This document shows, piece by piece, positions 34,444-44,391 of a stretch of DNA of 64,000 nucleotides (position 1 is the stretch's first letter; every line of letters begins with the position of its first letter). The position numbers and the translations under genes are program-made. Below the pieces are notes generated by a model, which saw only the letters and a program-made list of their open reading frames with translations, was not told the origin of the DNA and ran no database searches. This DNA is from Purpureocillium takamizusanense (taxonomy: Eukaryota; Ascomycota; Sordariomycetes; Hypocreales; Ophiocordycipitaceae). The DNA is taken from assembly GCF_022605165.1 (NCBI RefSeq), contig NC_063074.1, positions 1,205,501 to 1,269,500 of the forward strand, read 5' to 3'.

Positions 34444-35825
34444 TCACCGATGGCCCATGAGCATATTGGCGTCCCATAGTAGCACTCTCTCGTCCCAGCC
34501 CACCGACGCGACCCATCCGCCGACACCAAACAGACACCAGTCCACTCCCGTCACGAACTCGGTGTGGCGGTTCATGATGCCCATCTGGTGGCCGGCCCTC
34601 GTGCCCGCGGCACCGGGTATGGCGCTGGAGGGGCCCTGCGGCGGACGCTGTTGCTGGGGAGCGGCGGCGGCGGCGGCGGACGCGCCGGCGTCGTTCCACA
34701 GGCGCACAGTCATGTCGTAGCTGGCGCTTATGAGGACGTCGCTCGCGTGCGGGCTCCAGGCCAGGCGGCGGACGGCGTAGTCGTGGCCCTGCATGACGGC
34801 GAGGGGGCCGGCGGCGGGGCTGCGGATGTCAAAGGTGCGGATGATGCGGTCGACGCCGCCGGTGGCGACGACGGTCGAGTTGTACTTGTTCCAGTCGTGG
34901 GTGAGGACCTCGGAGGGGGGGCTCGCCGCCGCGGCGGCGGCGGGCGGCGGGCCGGGGAGGCCGACGCCGGGCTGGGGGCCGGAGGAGCCGGCGGCGTGGA
35001 CGGGTATCGTGGAGACGAGGTGGTACTTTGCCGACGAGGGGGTGCGCAGGTCGAAGATGCGGAGGTGCGAGTCGGAGGAGACGGCGGAGATGAGGGCCGG
35101 GTTGGAGGGGCAGAAGGAGGCGCTGTAGGTGCAGTTGCCGATGGGCAGCGTGCGGAGGGATTGCGTCCTGGTCGGGGACCACTGCGCAAAAGGGATTTTT
35201 TGACTGTCAGCGGCGGTGGTGGGACTTTTCTCCTTTCTCTCTCCCGCTCTCCGGCGGGGAAGCGGCCCGGGGGGGACTGGTGAGGGGAAGAGAAGGGGGG
35301 CGGCGTACAATCTTGACGGTACCGTCCCAGGAGCTCGAGAGAAACGAGTCCTTGGTGATGGGACTCCAGCATACGGAAAACGTCTCGCGCTTGTGCTCGT
35401 GAAAGTTCATGACGGGGAAATCGTTGACGGCGAGGTCGAAGAGCTTGAGGGAGCCGTCGCCGCACGCGACGATGAGTTGGTTCTCGTTGATTTCGGACCA
35501 GGCGAGGTCGTAGAGGGCGTCGTTTGTGTCGAAGCTGTGGCGCAACTGTGTCAGTCCTCTTTTCCCATGTCTCTCTCTCTCTCTATACAGGCTCGAGAGC
35601 AAGCGGTGCTGTGCTCTCGCGCGCTCCTTTCGCCTTTTGGTGACCAACTCACGTCTTCTCGACCTGGACGCCTTGCGCCGTCAGGCCCAGGGCAAAGACG
35701 CGGCCGTTGCCGACGATGCCAAAGTTTGCCGAGGTGGCGACGGCGATGCGCGAGTCGTAGTAGGGCGAGTACTTGACCGCGTAGGGGTTGTAACCCTGCG
35801 TGCGGAACTCGAGCATGGCAGCCAT
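34444..35825 (-). CDS. PEX7: Peroxin 7, PTS2 import receptor
   Basis: WD40-repeat receptor that recognises the N-terminal PTS2 signal of peroxisomal matrix proteins and, with a Pex20-type co-receptor, delivers them to the import pore. Exons 35825-35653, 35534-35309 and 35181-34444 join in phase for 378 residues. The N-terminus MLEFRTQGYNPYAVKYSPYY and VATSANFGIVGNGR are diagnostic of Pex7, followed by beta-propeller blades such as LYDLAWSEIN, FSVCWSPITKDSFLSSSWDG, ISAVSSDSHLRIFDLR, ATGGVDRIIRTFDIR, LISASYDMTVRLW and VASVGWDERVLLWD. Two low-complexity loops (Pro/Ala-rich near the middle, Ala/Gln/Pro-rich before the last blade) enlarge the propeller. A second in-frame ATG, at 35816, may be the true start. 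Intron 1 has two AG acceptors 11 nt apart; only the downstream one keeps the frame. Confidence 0.95.
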
Positions 35826-36567
35826 GATGGCGGGCGGGCGGGCGGACGGGAGCGCGGGACAGCAGAGGGCGGGCGTGTCGTCGTCGTCGTCGTCTTGCGC
35901 GAGCACGGGTCCTATCGTCGGAGGTTCTGCAGGGCCGGCGCGACGGTGCTCACCATTGCGGTTGGGGGGAGGGAGGGGGTGGCAAAGAGGTTCTACAATT
36001 GCTGTTGAAGCAGGATTGGTGATGACGGAGAGGCGCCGCTCATTCCTCCCTAAGCTACAATATAACCTTAGGTATCCAACATAAGGTATTCGAGGTCTGA
36101 GGTGGTTCCAACTTGACATGTGCCTCGGTAATGGGGCCCGTCGTCAGTGGCTGGTCGTCCGCTGTGGAGCGCTGGCCGAGGGGTCGACGGCGCTTGGCCG
36201 GCCGCTGTGAGCAATGGATTGCACCGAGACTACAGGGGCACTTTTAGCAGATCGCGGGGCGCGTTTTACGGGCGGGGGCATGCGACTACCGGGGCCATCA
36301 AGCAGTCATGACAGCCGACTTCAGTCACGTGACTTCGCGTCCCGGTGGCGCGCGCCCTTTCGTCTATCGACTGCAGAATCACGCTTGGTAATTGCGTTGC
36401 TGCAGATATCGGCCCAGGCCCTGGCGGCCGTTCTTCTTTTCCTTTTTGTCATAGCATTAACCGAACTTGTAAAACCTCCCTTCGCCAGATACATATCGGT
36501 CGCGGGCGTCGCGCGCCATCGAAACGGGCGAGGGCTCATTGTCCTCTTACACGATTTGCGCAACAGC
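35826..36567. promoter_or_regulatory. Divergent promoter region, PEX7 / AlkB-GRF gene
   Basis: 742 bp between start codons. It contains a 10-bp palindrome, GTCACGTGAC, at 36324-36333 (an E-box of Cbf1 type) and a GTC/CGT trinucleotide run near 35878-35895 in the PEX7 leader. A long frame upstream of the AlkB start is open but not protein-like. Confidence 0.5.
36324..36333. promoter_or_regulatory. Palindromic E-box GTCACGTGAC
   Basis: A perfect 10-bp palindrome around CACGTG, 235 bp upstream of the AlkB-type start codon and about 500 bp upstream of PEX7. bHLH factors of the Cbf1 type bind this core in yeast; use here is inferred. Confidence 0.45.
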
Positions 36568-38012
36568 ATGAAGTCGTTCCTCACCAGGCCGAAGCGTAAA
36601 CTGAGTCCCGCGCCAGAAGCAGGCCTTGGAGACGGAGACGAACCGACAGACGTCAAGCTCGCCCTGTTGTCTTCCCTGCATCCCGCCGTGGAACAAGAGA
36701 CTCTCCTTGACATTCTGCTCGCTCACGACGGCTGCGTCTCCCAAGCGTCGACGGCGCTGCAGCAACAGCAGCACGCGCATATCAGCAGCAGGAAGAGCGG
36801 CGCTATTGGCTACCAGAGGTCTTTGAAGCAGTACGCACTGCCGTCGAACGACACCAGCTCATCGCCGGAGAAGAAGACGAAGAAGCTCAAGTCGAAGCGG
36901 GGCAGCACCCTGCACCTGTACGACCCGGCCGACGTGGCCGAGCACACACCCTGCACCATCATCCATAACTTCCTGCCCGCGGAAGACGCAAATGACCTGC
37001 TGCGCGAGCTTCTCAAGGAGGCCGAGTCGTTTGAGAAGATTACATTTAAGCTGTTCGACAATGTCGTGTCGAGCCCGCACACATCGAGCTTCTTCGTCGA
37101 GAGCTACGAGGCGATGCAGACGCAAAAGGCGGACTACTATTATAACGGAGCAAAGCTCACAGTAAGTGCTCGAGCGCCTCCAGCTGCAAATGGATGTAGC
37201 AACGTAATTCGTACAATTGAGCGATGCCGCTGACGACCCGCACGCAGGACGTTCGGCGCATCACACCCCAGCTCGCCAAGGTCAAGCCCATAGTGCAAGA
37301 GGCCGTCAACAGGGAGGTTCAGCATCGCATCGCGACGCGGTATCCCGGCGGCAAGAAGCTCAAGTACCAGTCGCCGCACGCGTGGGTCCCCAACTCGGCA
37401 TTCGTCAACTGCTACAAGGGTGCCCAGGAGAGCGTTGGCTGGCACAGCGACCAGCTCACGTATCTCGGCCCGCGCGCGGTCATCGGCTCCGTCTCGCTCG
37501 GCGTCGCGCGCGAGTTCCGCGTCCGCAGGGTCCTGCCCAAAGACAAGGACAAGGACGGCAACGAGGCGCCGTCGTCGTCGTCGAGCAGCGGCGGAGTCAA
37601 GACGGCCGAGGACGACCCGGACGCCGAGGGCCAAATCGCGATCCACCTGCCGCACAACTCGCTGCTCGTGATGCACGCCGAGATGCAGGAGGAGTGGAAG
37701 CACTGCATCGCCCCGGCGCCGTCCATCGACCCGCACCCGGTGGCGGGCGTGCGGCGCATCAACATCACGTACCGTGACTACCGGCAGCGGTTCCACCCGC
37801 GGCACACACCGCGCTGCCGATGCGGGATCCCGTGCGTGCTGCGGGTGGTGCAACGCAAGAGGGACAACTACGGGCGCTATTTCTGGATGTGTCACGCGAG
37901 CAACGTGCCGGGCAAGGAGGGGTGCTCGTTTTTCCAGTGGGCCGAGTTTGACGATGATGGGAATCCGATATACGACAAGGACAGCAAGGAGCCAGCCGCC
38001 TTGACTGGATGA
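36568..38012 (+). CDS. AlkB-like 2OG-Fe(II) dioxygenase with CUE and GRF zinc-finger domains
   Basis: Probable oxidative demethylase of alkylated nucleic acid. Exons 36568-37161 and 37248-38012 join in phase for 452 residues. Residues about 28-66 resemble a CUE ubiquitin-binding domain (VKLALLSSLHPAVEQETLLD). The AlkB domain follows, with CTIIHNFLPAEDANDLLREL, an NSAFVNCYKG nucleotide-recognition segment and iron ligands His264 and Asp266 in GWHSDQ. The distal His is in EEWKHCIAP, and RRINITYR supplies the 2-oxoglutarate-binding arginines. The C-terminus is a GRF zinc finger (CRCGIPCVLRVVQ ... YFWMCHASN ... CSFFQW), known to bind single-stranded nucleic acid. A Lys/Asp and Ser-rich insertion separates the iron-binding pair from the distal His. 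The start is the first ATG that removes an unprotein-like upstream stretch. Substrate (DNA or RNA) cannot be told from sequence. Confidence 0.92.
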
Positions 38013-38484
38013 CGAAGATGGGCCGGGGGGCAGCAAAGAAACTCACTCGCATGTACGTACACACGCCGCGGCGACGGCGCTATGGCGAATAATAATAAAT
38101 TTCGGCTTGTCCGAATGCAATCCGCGTGTGCCTGCCTTGAGCTTTTCAGTCTTCATTTCTGACGTCGGGGTCTTAGACTCTGCTGCGCCAATCGTGGTGG
38201 GGTCGCGTTTCGAATAGGTAAGTCTTACCTGCCCATCCGACGTCGCTGCTGACTCCCCTATGAACGAATAGCTTCACCTCCTTGTTCTTTTTTTTTTTTC
38301 GAACGTCACGCGAGCAACATCCCGTCTTCCCTCCCCAGGCAACACAGGGCGGCGGCCCCAGAATTCAGGGTCTCCCGACCAGCACTCGCAGCCTCGCCAC
38401 TTGCCGCTCGCCCGCTGGTGCAGCCGCCGTTCGCGCGCGCCCAGCACCACCATCACCGCCACCAGCACAGACTCAACTGCAAAA
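38013..38484. promoter_or_regulatory. Promoter and leader of RIB7
   Basis: 472 bp between the AlkB-type stop and the RIB7 start on the same strand. Near 38289-38299 is a T run, followed by a C-rich leader. It also holds the AlkB-type 3' UTR. No FMN-riboswitch-like element was recognised. Confidence 0.45.
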
Positions 38485-39456
38485 ATGTCGGAGCAGCTCA
38501 CCTTTGCTGCCTCCTCGGCCGCGGCCCTCGAACCGCACCTGCCCCCGGCTCGATCATTGTCGGCTACACAGACAAGCACGCCCACTGCTTTTCCTGCTGC
38601 AGCCTCATCTGACGGCACCGCGAGCGGGCGGCGGGAGCAGCGGCGCCCGTTCGTCACGCTCACGTTCGCCACGTCGCTCGACTCGACGCTCGCCCTCGCG
38701 CCGGGACTGCGCACGCGCCTCTCGGGCGCCGAGTCCAAGGCCATGACGCACTACCTGCGGTCGCGGCACGACGCCATCCTCGTGGGCGTGTCGACGGTGC
38801 TGGCCGACGACCCGGGGCTCAACTGCCGCATCGCCGGCGTGCAACAACAGCAGCAGCAGCAGCCGCGGCCCATCGTTGTGGACCCGCGCCTCCGCTGGAC
38901 TCCGCGCCGCGCCGACAAGGTCCTCGAGCTGGCCCGCGCCGGGGCCGGGCTCGCGCCGTACGTCCTCACCGCCGTGTCCGAGGCCGACGTGCCGACGGGG
39001 AGCGCTGCGATGCTGCGCGAGCACGGCGGCAAGTACATCCACGTCAAGTCATCTCCTTCTCCTCCTTCATCTACTAACGCCGCCGCCGCCGCCCCCGGAG
39101 GGGGGGGACAAGATGACGACGGGGGGTCGCCGGCGGCGGCCGCGAGGAGGACGTTCCGCTGGGAGGACATATTCGCCGCGCTGGCCGCCGAGGGCCTCGC
39201 CAGCGTCATGGTCGAGGGCGGCGGTCGCGTCATCAACGCGCTGCTCCATCCGGACTGCCAGGGGCTCGTGGACTCGGTCATCGTGACCATTGCGCCGACG
39301 TGGCTCGGCCGGGGCGGCGTCGTGGTCTCGCCGGAGCGGGTCACGGACGCGCACCACGGCGGGGCGCCCGTCCCGGTCCCGGCGGCCAGGTTGTCCGGCA
39401 TCTCGTGGATGCCGCTCGGGGAGGACGTGGTTCTGTGCGGCCGGCTGCATCCGTAG
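38485..39456 (+). CDS. RIB7: RIB7: 2,5-diamino-6-ribosylamino-pyrimidinone 5'-phosphate reductase
   Basis: Second step of fungal riboflavin biosynthesis: NADPH-dependent reduction of the ribosylamino side chain to ribitylamino. Single exon of 323 residues, longer than the yeast enzyme. The RibD_C reductase fold is visible in VTLTFATSLDSTLAL, AMTHYLRSRHDAILVGVSTVLADDPGLNCR, PIVVDPRLR, MVEGGGRVINALL and the ending VVLCGRLHP. The extra length comes from a 50-residue Ala/Ser-rich N-terminal extension, a poly-Gln run and an insertion rich in Ser, Pro, Ala and Gly after KYIHVK (about residues 192-227). The start is the first ATG after a C-rich leader; a later start near the conserved RRPFVTLTF would give a shorter protein. 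Other riboflavin genes are not in this window. Confidence 0.93.
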   Translation: MSEQLTFAASSAAALEPHLPPARSLSATQTSTPTAFPAAASSDGTASGRREQRRPFVTLTFATSLDSTLALAPGLRTRLSGAESKAMTHYLRSRHDAILVGVSTVLADDPGLNCRIAGVQQQQQQQPRPIVVDPRLRWTPRRADKVLELARAGAGLAPYVLTAVSEADVPTGSAAMLREHGGKYIHVKSSPSPPSSTNAAAAAPGGGGQDDDGGSPAAAARRTFRWEDIFAALAAEGLASVMVEGGGRVINALLHPDCQGLVDSVIVTIAPTWLGRGGVVVSPERVTDAHHGGAPVPVPAARLSGISWMPLGEDVVLCGRLHP

Positions 39457-41016
39457 GGCCGATGACGGACTTTTTTGCAACACGGGACATGGCCGTCTCA
39501 TCTTTACAGACACGCACGCTCACTTTCTTAGCTCCTCGCCGCCATGCCTCGCTCCCTGCCAGCACCAAACCCTCCAACATCACTGTCCACTACTCGAAGT
39601 AGTAGGCATGGCATGGCTTCGTTGGAAAAGTACGTAGCCCAGACAGTCGCAACGCCACGACACCCTCCCATCGCTCCATCCCAGACGCATCCACCCCGCA
39701 GTCCACAGACCCGTCCATCTCCTGCCACCGTGCCACAACATTCCGACCCGTCCCGGGGGGGGGACCTTGGGAAGTTGGCTGGTCGACCGTACACGGGCCC
39801 TTCCCTCGGTGCCCGCCGTCGCCCGCGGCGAATCCGGCGCGACCACGGCGAGCGAGCGGCGCCGAAGTGCGGGCGAGCGCGTAGCATACCCAAATCGGCC
39901 GGTAGGACCGGGCCCACAGATAGCCTAAATCCACCGTCCTTGTCAGCCAGCGACTTCCTAAAACGTGGGTGCTAGGCGACCGCTGGATGGAGGCGCCCGA
40001 ATCGATTCGGCAGGCTTTGCCGCCGTCGCGGAGCATTTGCCGGGGGCGCTCGACGCGCGCACCCGAATTCTGCATCGGGGCGGAGGCCGGGGCGGGCTTC
40101 CAGAAGGTGAGGCCGCGAACATGAACCTGGGCAGGAGTGTGGACGGAGTGCATGGAGTGGAGGGGGCACGGGCGCTGCCTCCCTCACCGCACGGCATGCC
40201 CGACAGCAACCGACAGCGACAGGAGCCCCGGGTTGAAAGCCAACTAACTGTCCGCACTCAGCACTGCCTCTATGGAAGCTCTATCCTAGGTGCCTATGGA
40301 GGCTCCAAGGCTCTCAGCTTGAGGTTCCGCCCTCCACTGCCTACAGCCCCGGGGGCCCGGGCGTTCGTTACCTCTGCTGGGCTCCGGGCAGCTTGCAGCT
40401 CAGGGCTCGCAGGGCGGGGTGCATCCCCGGGCGAGGTGCCCTCCATGCGTCCGTGGTGGACTGGGGGCTCCAGCTGCCGCGCCAGGTAGGTGGTAGTGAC
40501 GGATGGATCTGTCATGCCCCGCCTTGTGGAAGCCGCCAGCCTAGGGAGCCTCATAAGGTCCTTCCGTGCCTCACCTGGCCACTAAGTTAGTTACCCAAGT
40601 GCCTAGCAAGCTACTAAGCCCAGAGGGATCGCCGTGCTCCAACTCAACGTCACCTCCCTTCGTCCCATCATTCATTGGATGCCGTGAATTTTTTCCCCGG
40701 CCATCCCTTGCACCTCCCTCCCGCTCTCACGATACCCTCATCCACTCGCTTTCCTTTTTTTTCTTTCTCCCCATCTTGTCTTTCCCCCCCTTTCCCCTTC
40801 TCGCAATAAACTCTCCCACTCAAGGCAGGCGGCGACAGCGAACCCCCCCCCAGCGCGGCGACAACAACCACAGCACCTAGCAAGCGACACGGTCCGCTAA
40901 ATCCCCCCAGAGTCCAGAGCCGCCTGGGGCACTCCCTTACAACCCCGCGTCGCCAAACCCCACGAAGAGGAAACCGACAACAACGGCAACGACAACAAGT
41001 AAACACACTGACAATC
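39457..41016. promoter_or_regulatory. Intergenic region and long leader of the ribokinase gene
   Basis: 1.56 kb between RIB7 and RBK1 with no convincing gene. The last 350 bp are strongly C/T-rich (for example 40755-40800), then A/C-rich up to the start codon, as in fungal 5' UTRs. CCTAG/GGTACCTA-like words occur near 40285-40300 and 40580-40620. Confidence 0.5.
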
Positions 41017-42003
41017 ATGGCGCCCAACAATCATCGTGAAGGCGCCGCCGGCCTCCCGCGCATCACCATCCTCGGCTCCCTCAACATGGACCTCGTCTCC
41101 TACGTCCCCCACCACCCCCTCCCCGGCGAGACCCTCACGTCGAGCGGCTTCAACACCTCCCCCGGCGGCAAGGGCGCCAACCAGGCCGTCGCCTGCGGCA
41201 AGCTCTCGCGCACCTCGTCCCTCGACGACCCCTCGGCCGTCGTCGCCATGCTCGGCGCCGTCGGCGGCGACGACGCCTACGGGCCCCTCCTCACCTCGAG
41301 CCTCGCCTCGTACGGCGTCGACGTCGCCGGCGTCCGCGCCCTCCCCCGCGCCAAGACGGGCATCGCCATCATCGTCGTCGACGAGCCCTCGGGCCAGAAC
41401 CGCATCATCCTCTCCCCCGAGGCCAACCACTCCCTCCGTCCCGGCGACTTCGCCACCCTCCCCGCCCCCCGCCCCGACCTCCTCATCATGCAGCTCGAGA
41501 TCCCCCTCGACACCGTCCTCCAGGCCCTCGCCGCCGCCAGGGACGCCGCCGTCCCCGTCCTCCTCAACCCCGCCCCCGCACAGCCCCTCCCCGACGACGC
41601 CTACCGAGGGCTTGCCCACCTCGTCGTCAACGAGACCGAGGCCGCCATCCTCTCCGGCGGCAAGGAGTCCGACCTCGATGACCTGCCCGGAATGGAGCGC
41701 GTCGGCGCCATATTCATCGGCAGAGGCGTCCAGAACGTAATCATCACCCTCGGCGGCCGCGGCGTCTACTACGTCACAAAGTCTGGCAAGAGCGCCCTCG
41801 TCCAGGCGCAAAAAGCAAACGTTGTCGACACGACAGCCGCCGGCGACACCTTTGTGGGCTCCTACGCGCTCGCCGCCGTAAAGGCCGGCGCCGCCGAATT
41901 CGACATCGACACGGCCGTTCGAGAGGCCAACCGGGCTGCCGCCATAACAGTCTCCCGGAAGGGAGCACAAGTATCTATTCCGTGGAAGGATGAGCTAGAA
42001 TAG
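41017..42003 (+). CDS. RBK1: Ribokinase
   Basis: PfkB-family sugar kinase that phosphorylates D-ribose to ribose 5-phosphate with ATP. Single exon, 328 residues, the usual size. Seen are the N-terminal LGSLNMDLVSYV, the ribose-binding GGKGANQAVA motif, NPAPAQPLP, VNETEAAIL, IITLGGRGVYYV and the catalytic/anion-hole motif VVDTTAAGDTFVGSYALA, where the Asp of AGD is the base. The Ala-Ala-Gly-Asp form matches bacterial RbsK. The codons are extremely rich in C at third positions, more than in neighbouring genes. Start codon context is CAATCATGG, preceded by an A/C-rich leader. The stop is only 88 bp from that of the convergent gene at 42092. Confidence 0.96.
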   Translation: MAPNNHREGAAGLPRITILGSLNMDLVSYVPHHPLPGETLTSSGFNTSPGGKGANQAVACGKLSRTSSLDDPSAVVAMLGAVGGDDAYGPLLTSSLASYGVDVAGVRALPRAKTGIAIIVVDEPSGQNRIILSPEANHSLRPGDFATLPAPRPDLLIMQLEIPLDTVLQALAAARDAAVPVLLNPAPAQPLPDDAYRGLAHLVVNETEAAILSGGKESDLDDLPGMERVGAIFIGRGVQNVIITLGGRGVYYVTKSGKSALVQAQKANVVDTTAAGDTFVGSYALAAVKAGAAEFDIDTAVREANRAAAITVSRKGAQVSIPWKDELE

Positions 42004-42091
42004 CCCTGGGAATACATAATAAGACCAAAAAAAACAATGAAAACCAACTAGACAGAAGGGGCTGTAACCCGTACTCGTAGTTGCCAGCTGG

Positions 42092-44078
42092 TCAAAACCA
42101 CGACGCCCATGGCCACAGGCCCATCTCCTTCTTCGTCTTGACCCGGACCGTGCCATCCTGGTCAGTGCCATGTCCATTGGAGGCTGCCAGCGGCCAGGCG
42201 GCAGGGCCCAGCCCTCGAAACGCACCAACAGCGGCTGTTCGTCTCTGGTCGGGGGAGTCGTGTGCCATGCCTGCACCGCCGCATGCCTGTTCTGTGCTCC
42301 CTGGTTTCGAATCCTCATCATCCTCGAGGCTCAAGACTTGGCTGTGGCCGGAAGTGCTGCTGCTGGACTCCCGGCCCCTCCACGAGCGCCTTGCCGGCAA
42401 ATGGCTCGCCGACACCATGCGTTGCGCCCTCGATCGAGCATCTCTGCCCGACAGGGACGGTTTGGGAGATCCATACATCCGCTGGTCCCACCTGCACGGG
42501 GAGGCGCGAGGCGTTGTCATGTCGGAACTGGACTGCATGTCAAGATCGCCCACGTCGCCGAGCACATAGGTTGACTGCGATTTCTGGAGTTTCCTCGGCA
42601 AACGCTGCCTGCTGCGCATGTCGTCTCGCACCATCTTCTCCTTGTCCTCCCCCTAGTGAAGTCGAACAATGTCAAGAAGGCTGCCGCAGGATGACCGCGA
42701 GCGCGCCGACCACAGTGACAGGTTATTGCGCCTCTTCAGCGTGGCCGTGGCTGTCGTCTCCAGCCTGCTTCGCAAGCTAGACACCCCTTCCGTCCCCGGC
42801 CGCATCGTCTTGTGCTCGGGGAACGCGGAGTGGGAGTACGAGACGCGGACCTGCATGTATCCCACAACCGAGCTTCCTAGTTGCAGCTCGAGATCCTCAA
42901 TCAGCTCGTCAGATTTCTGCCTTGCATGCCCATTGCGACCGCGTCCTCCAATCTTTTCCGACTCGATGCAGATCTGGGCCAGTAAGAACACGCTGGACCC
43001 AGCGTAAATCGTTCTGCATCTCATTGTCAGCAAACTCGGAACGGACAGTCTCCACGAGCAGGGAACCTGCGTAGGGAAAGCTTGCTCCTCGAGAAGCTGC
43101 ACGATGGCGGTGCCAGGGGTCGGCAACACTTCAACAGTGAGATCGTATAGACACCTAAACTCAAAATAGCGATCTGCCCACAGTGTTAGCTGATTACATG
43201 GATGGTCTGCGGGGGCAAGACGAACCTAGCTGATGATCTATAAATGTTCCTGTCGCCTCCTTCAGCGCGCTGGCGGTTGAAGGAGCTCGCGACGACGGAA
43301 TGCTCGAGAGCCTTGCCGACACCTCGATTGCTGCCCAAAGCCACTGCTGGCCATTCTTTAGCTCCACGGATTCGGATCTCACTGAGATGCATGGTGACAG
43401 GACAAGAGGCTGCGCATGCACGTTGCCATTCAGCAACAGCGGGGAAGCTGGGGGAGTTGGGCTTGCCACCGGATCCGCGCTCTCGCCTTCGTCGCCAAAC
43501 GCACACAGGGCCAGCTTCCGCCTAGCGCTTCCGATGGTGGAGGTCCGCGAGAACGAGCGAGTGTCGGATACGTAGTCGGATCGAAGGGATGACCCGGATG
43601 ACGGCGTTCGGCATCTAGATGGCCCCAAACTCGGACGAGTTCGTCCTAGAGGCCAGCGGCGCCGAGCGTTCTTGGCCGGCGGTGTTGACTTGGACAGCAA
43701 GTCTCGACATCGCCCTAGTGCTTCACCCCATGGCACTGCTGGAGGTCGAGCAGGCTCCAGTGGGCTCGTCCAGGACTCAGGCTGAGACCCCTCGCCGTAG
43801 CCCAACAGGGCGTTGTTAGGCGATGCGGTCGGCGTTATGCGTCTGCTATGGCGCTTGGCAACGTTCAGCCCGAAATCTTCACCAATGAATCCCAGAGCGT
43901 TGAGCATTGGGCCTACCCCATCGTTCGGAGGAGCATTCTCGTCTGTAACGCCAGAGCAGTTTGCGTTGTCGTGCCGCCGCTTGATGATGCGCAGAGGTGT
44001 TGGTTTGTACGAGGCTGGCTGTATTGATTTGGGCAGCCGAAACTCCACGTGAGGAGGCCCGTCTGCGACGGTAGACAT
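42092..44078 (-). CDS. Fungal protein of unknown function
   Basis: Not recognised. The model is exons 44078-43226, 43173-42785 and 42652-42092 (600 residues). The first intron joins cleanly (ATG at 44078, HQL-DRYFEFRCLYDLTVEVLP). The first half is Ser/Pro/Arg-rich with a few ordered patches. The middle, from AAIEVSARLSSIP through LPTPGTAIVQLLEEQAF, TIYAGSSVFLLAQICIE and SSVVGYMQVRVSYSH, looks like beta-sandwich sequence, as in an immunoglobulin-like or arrestin-like fold (inference). The last 187 codons end in GLWPWASWF and are separated from the middle by an in-frame TAG at 42653-42655. I resolve this with an in-phase 132-bp intron (donor 42784, acceptor TAG ending at 42653) that has a CTTGAC branch-like site. 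Alternatives are an earlier stop or a different donor. Confidence 0.65.
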
Positions 44079-44169
44079 GTCGCTATAGATACCGCGAGTA
44101 TATATCCCTTGAACCCAGCTTGTTCAACCACCTGGTGTCGTACAGGTAGCCCGCTCCGTCTGGATCTCT

Positions 44170-44391
44170 CTATGAATCCCCCGAGTGGTTCTGCAGGTCG
44201 GTAGCCCGGCGGTCAGCAGTGTCGCGATCGGACGCCTTGCCGCACGCACAAGCTGCCCGCAGGCACTTCCGAAAGAACAGGACGGCGATCAGCAAGGATA
44301 GACAAAGAGCAATAATGACAAAGGCGGCCGTCTTCGCAGGGTCACGCCAAAAGCTCCAAAGGATGAGATGCTCTGCTGTCGAGTTCTTCAT
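44170..44391 (-). CDS. Possible small single-pass membrane protein (73 residues)
   Basis: An ATG-started frame with one strong hydrophobic segment (AAFVIIALCLSLLIAVLFF) directly followed by a Cys/basic stretch (RKCLRAACACGK) and a hydrophilic tail. This gives a plausible type of small membrane protein with a cytosolic, possibly palmitoylated, Cys cluster. No overlapping gene explains it. I do not recognise a family, and a chance frame of this length is possible. Confidence 0.4.
   Translation of the reverse strand: MKNSTAEHLILWSFWRDPAKTAAFVIIALCLSLLIAVLFFRKCLRAACACGKASDRDTADRRATDLQNHSGDS

Noticed and set aside
34564..35283. 239-codon open frame antisense to PEX7
   Set aside because: Gly/Ala/Val-rich mirror of the PEX7 exon; PEX7 motifs on the minus strand are unambiguous.
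40897..41970. 357-codon open frame antisense to ribokinase
   Set aside because: Gly/Asp/Val-rich antisense reading produced by the extreme C-ending codon use of RBK1.
43036..43077. Extra 42-bp intron in the unknown gene at 42092-44078
   Set aside because: GT and AG ends exist and length is a multiple of three, but 42 bp is too short for a typical fungal intron and the frame stays open without it.
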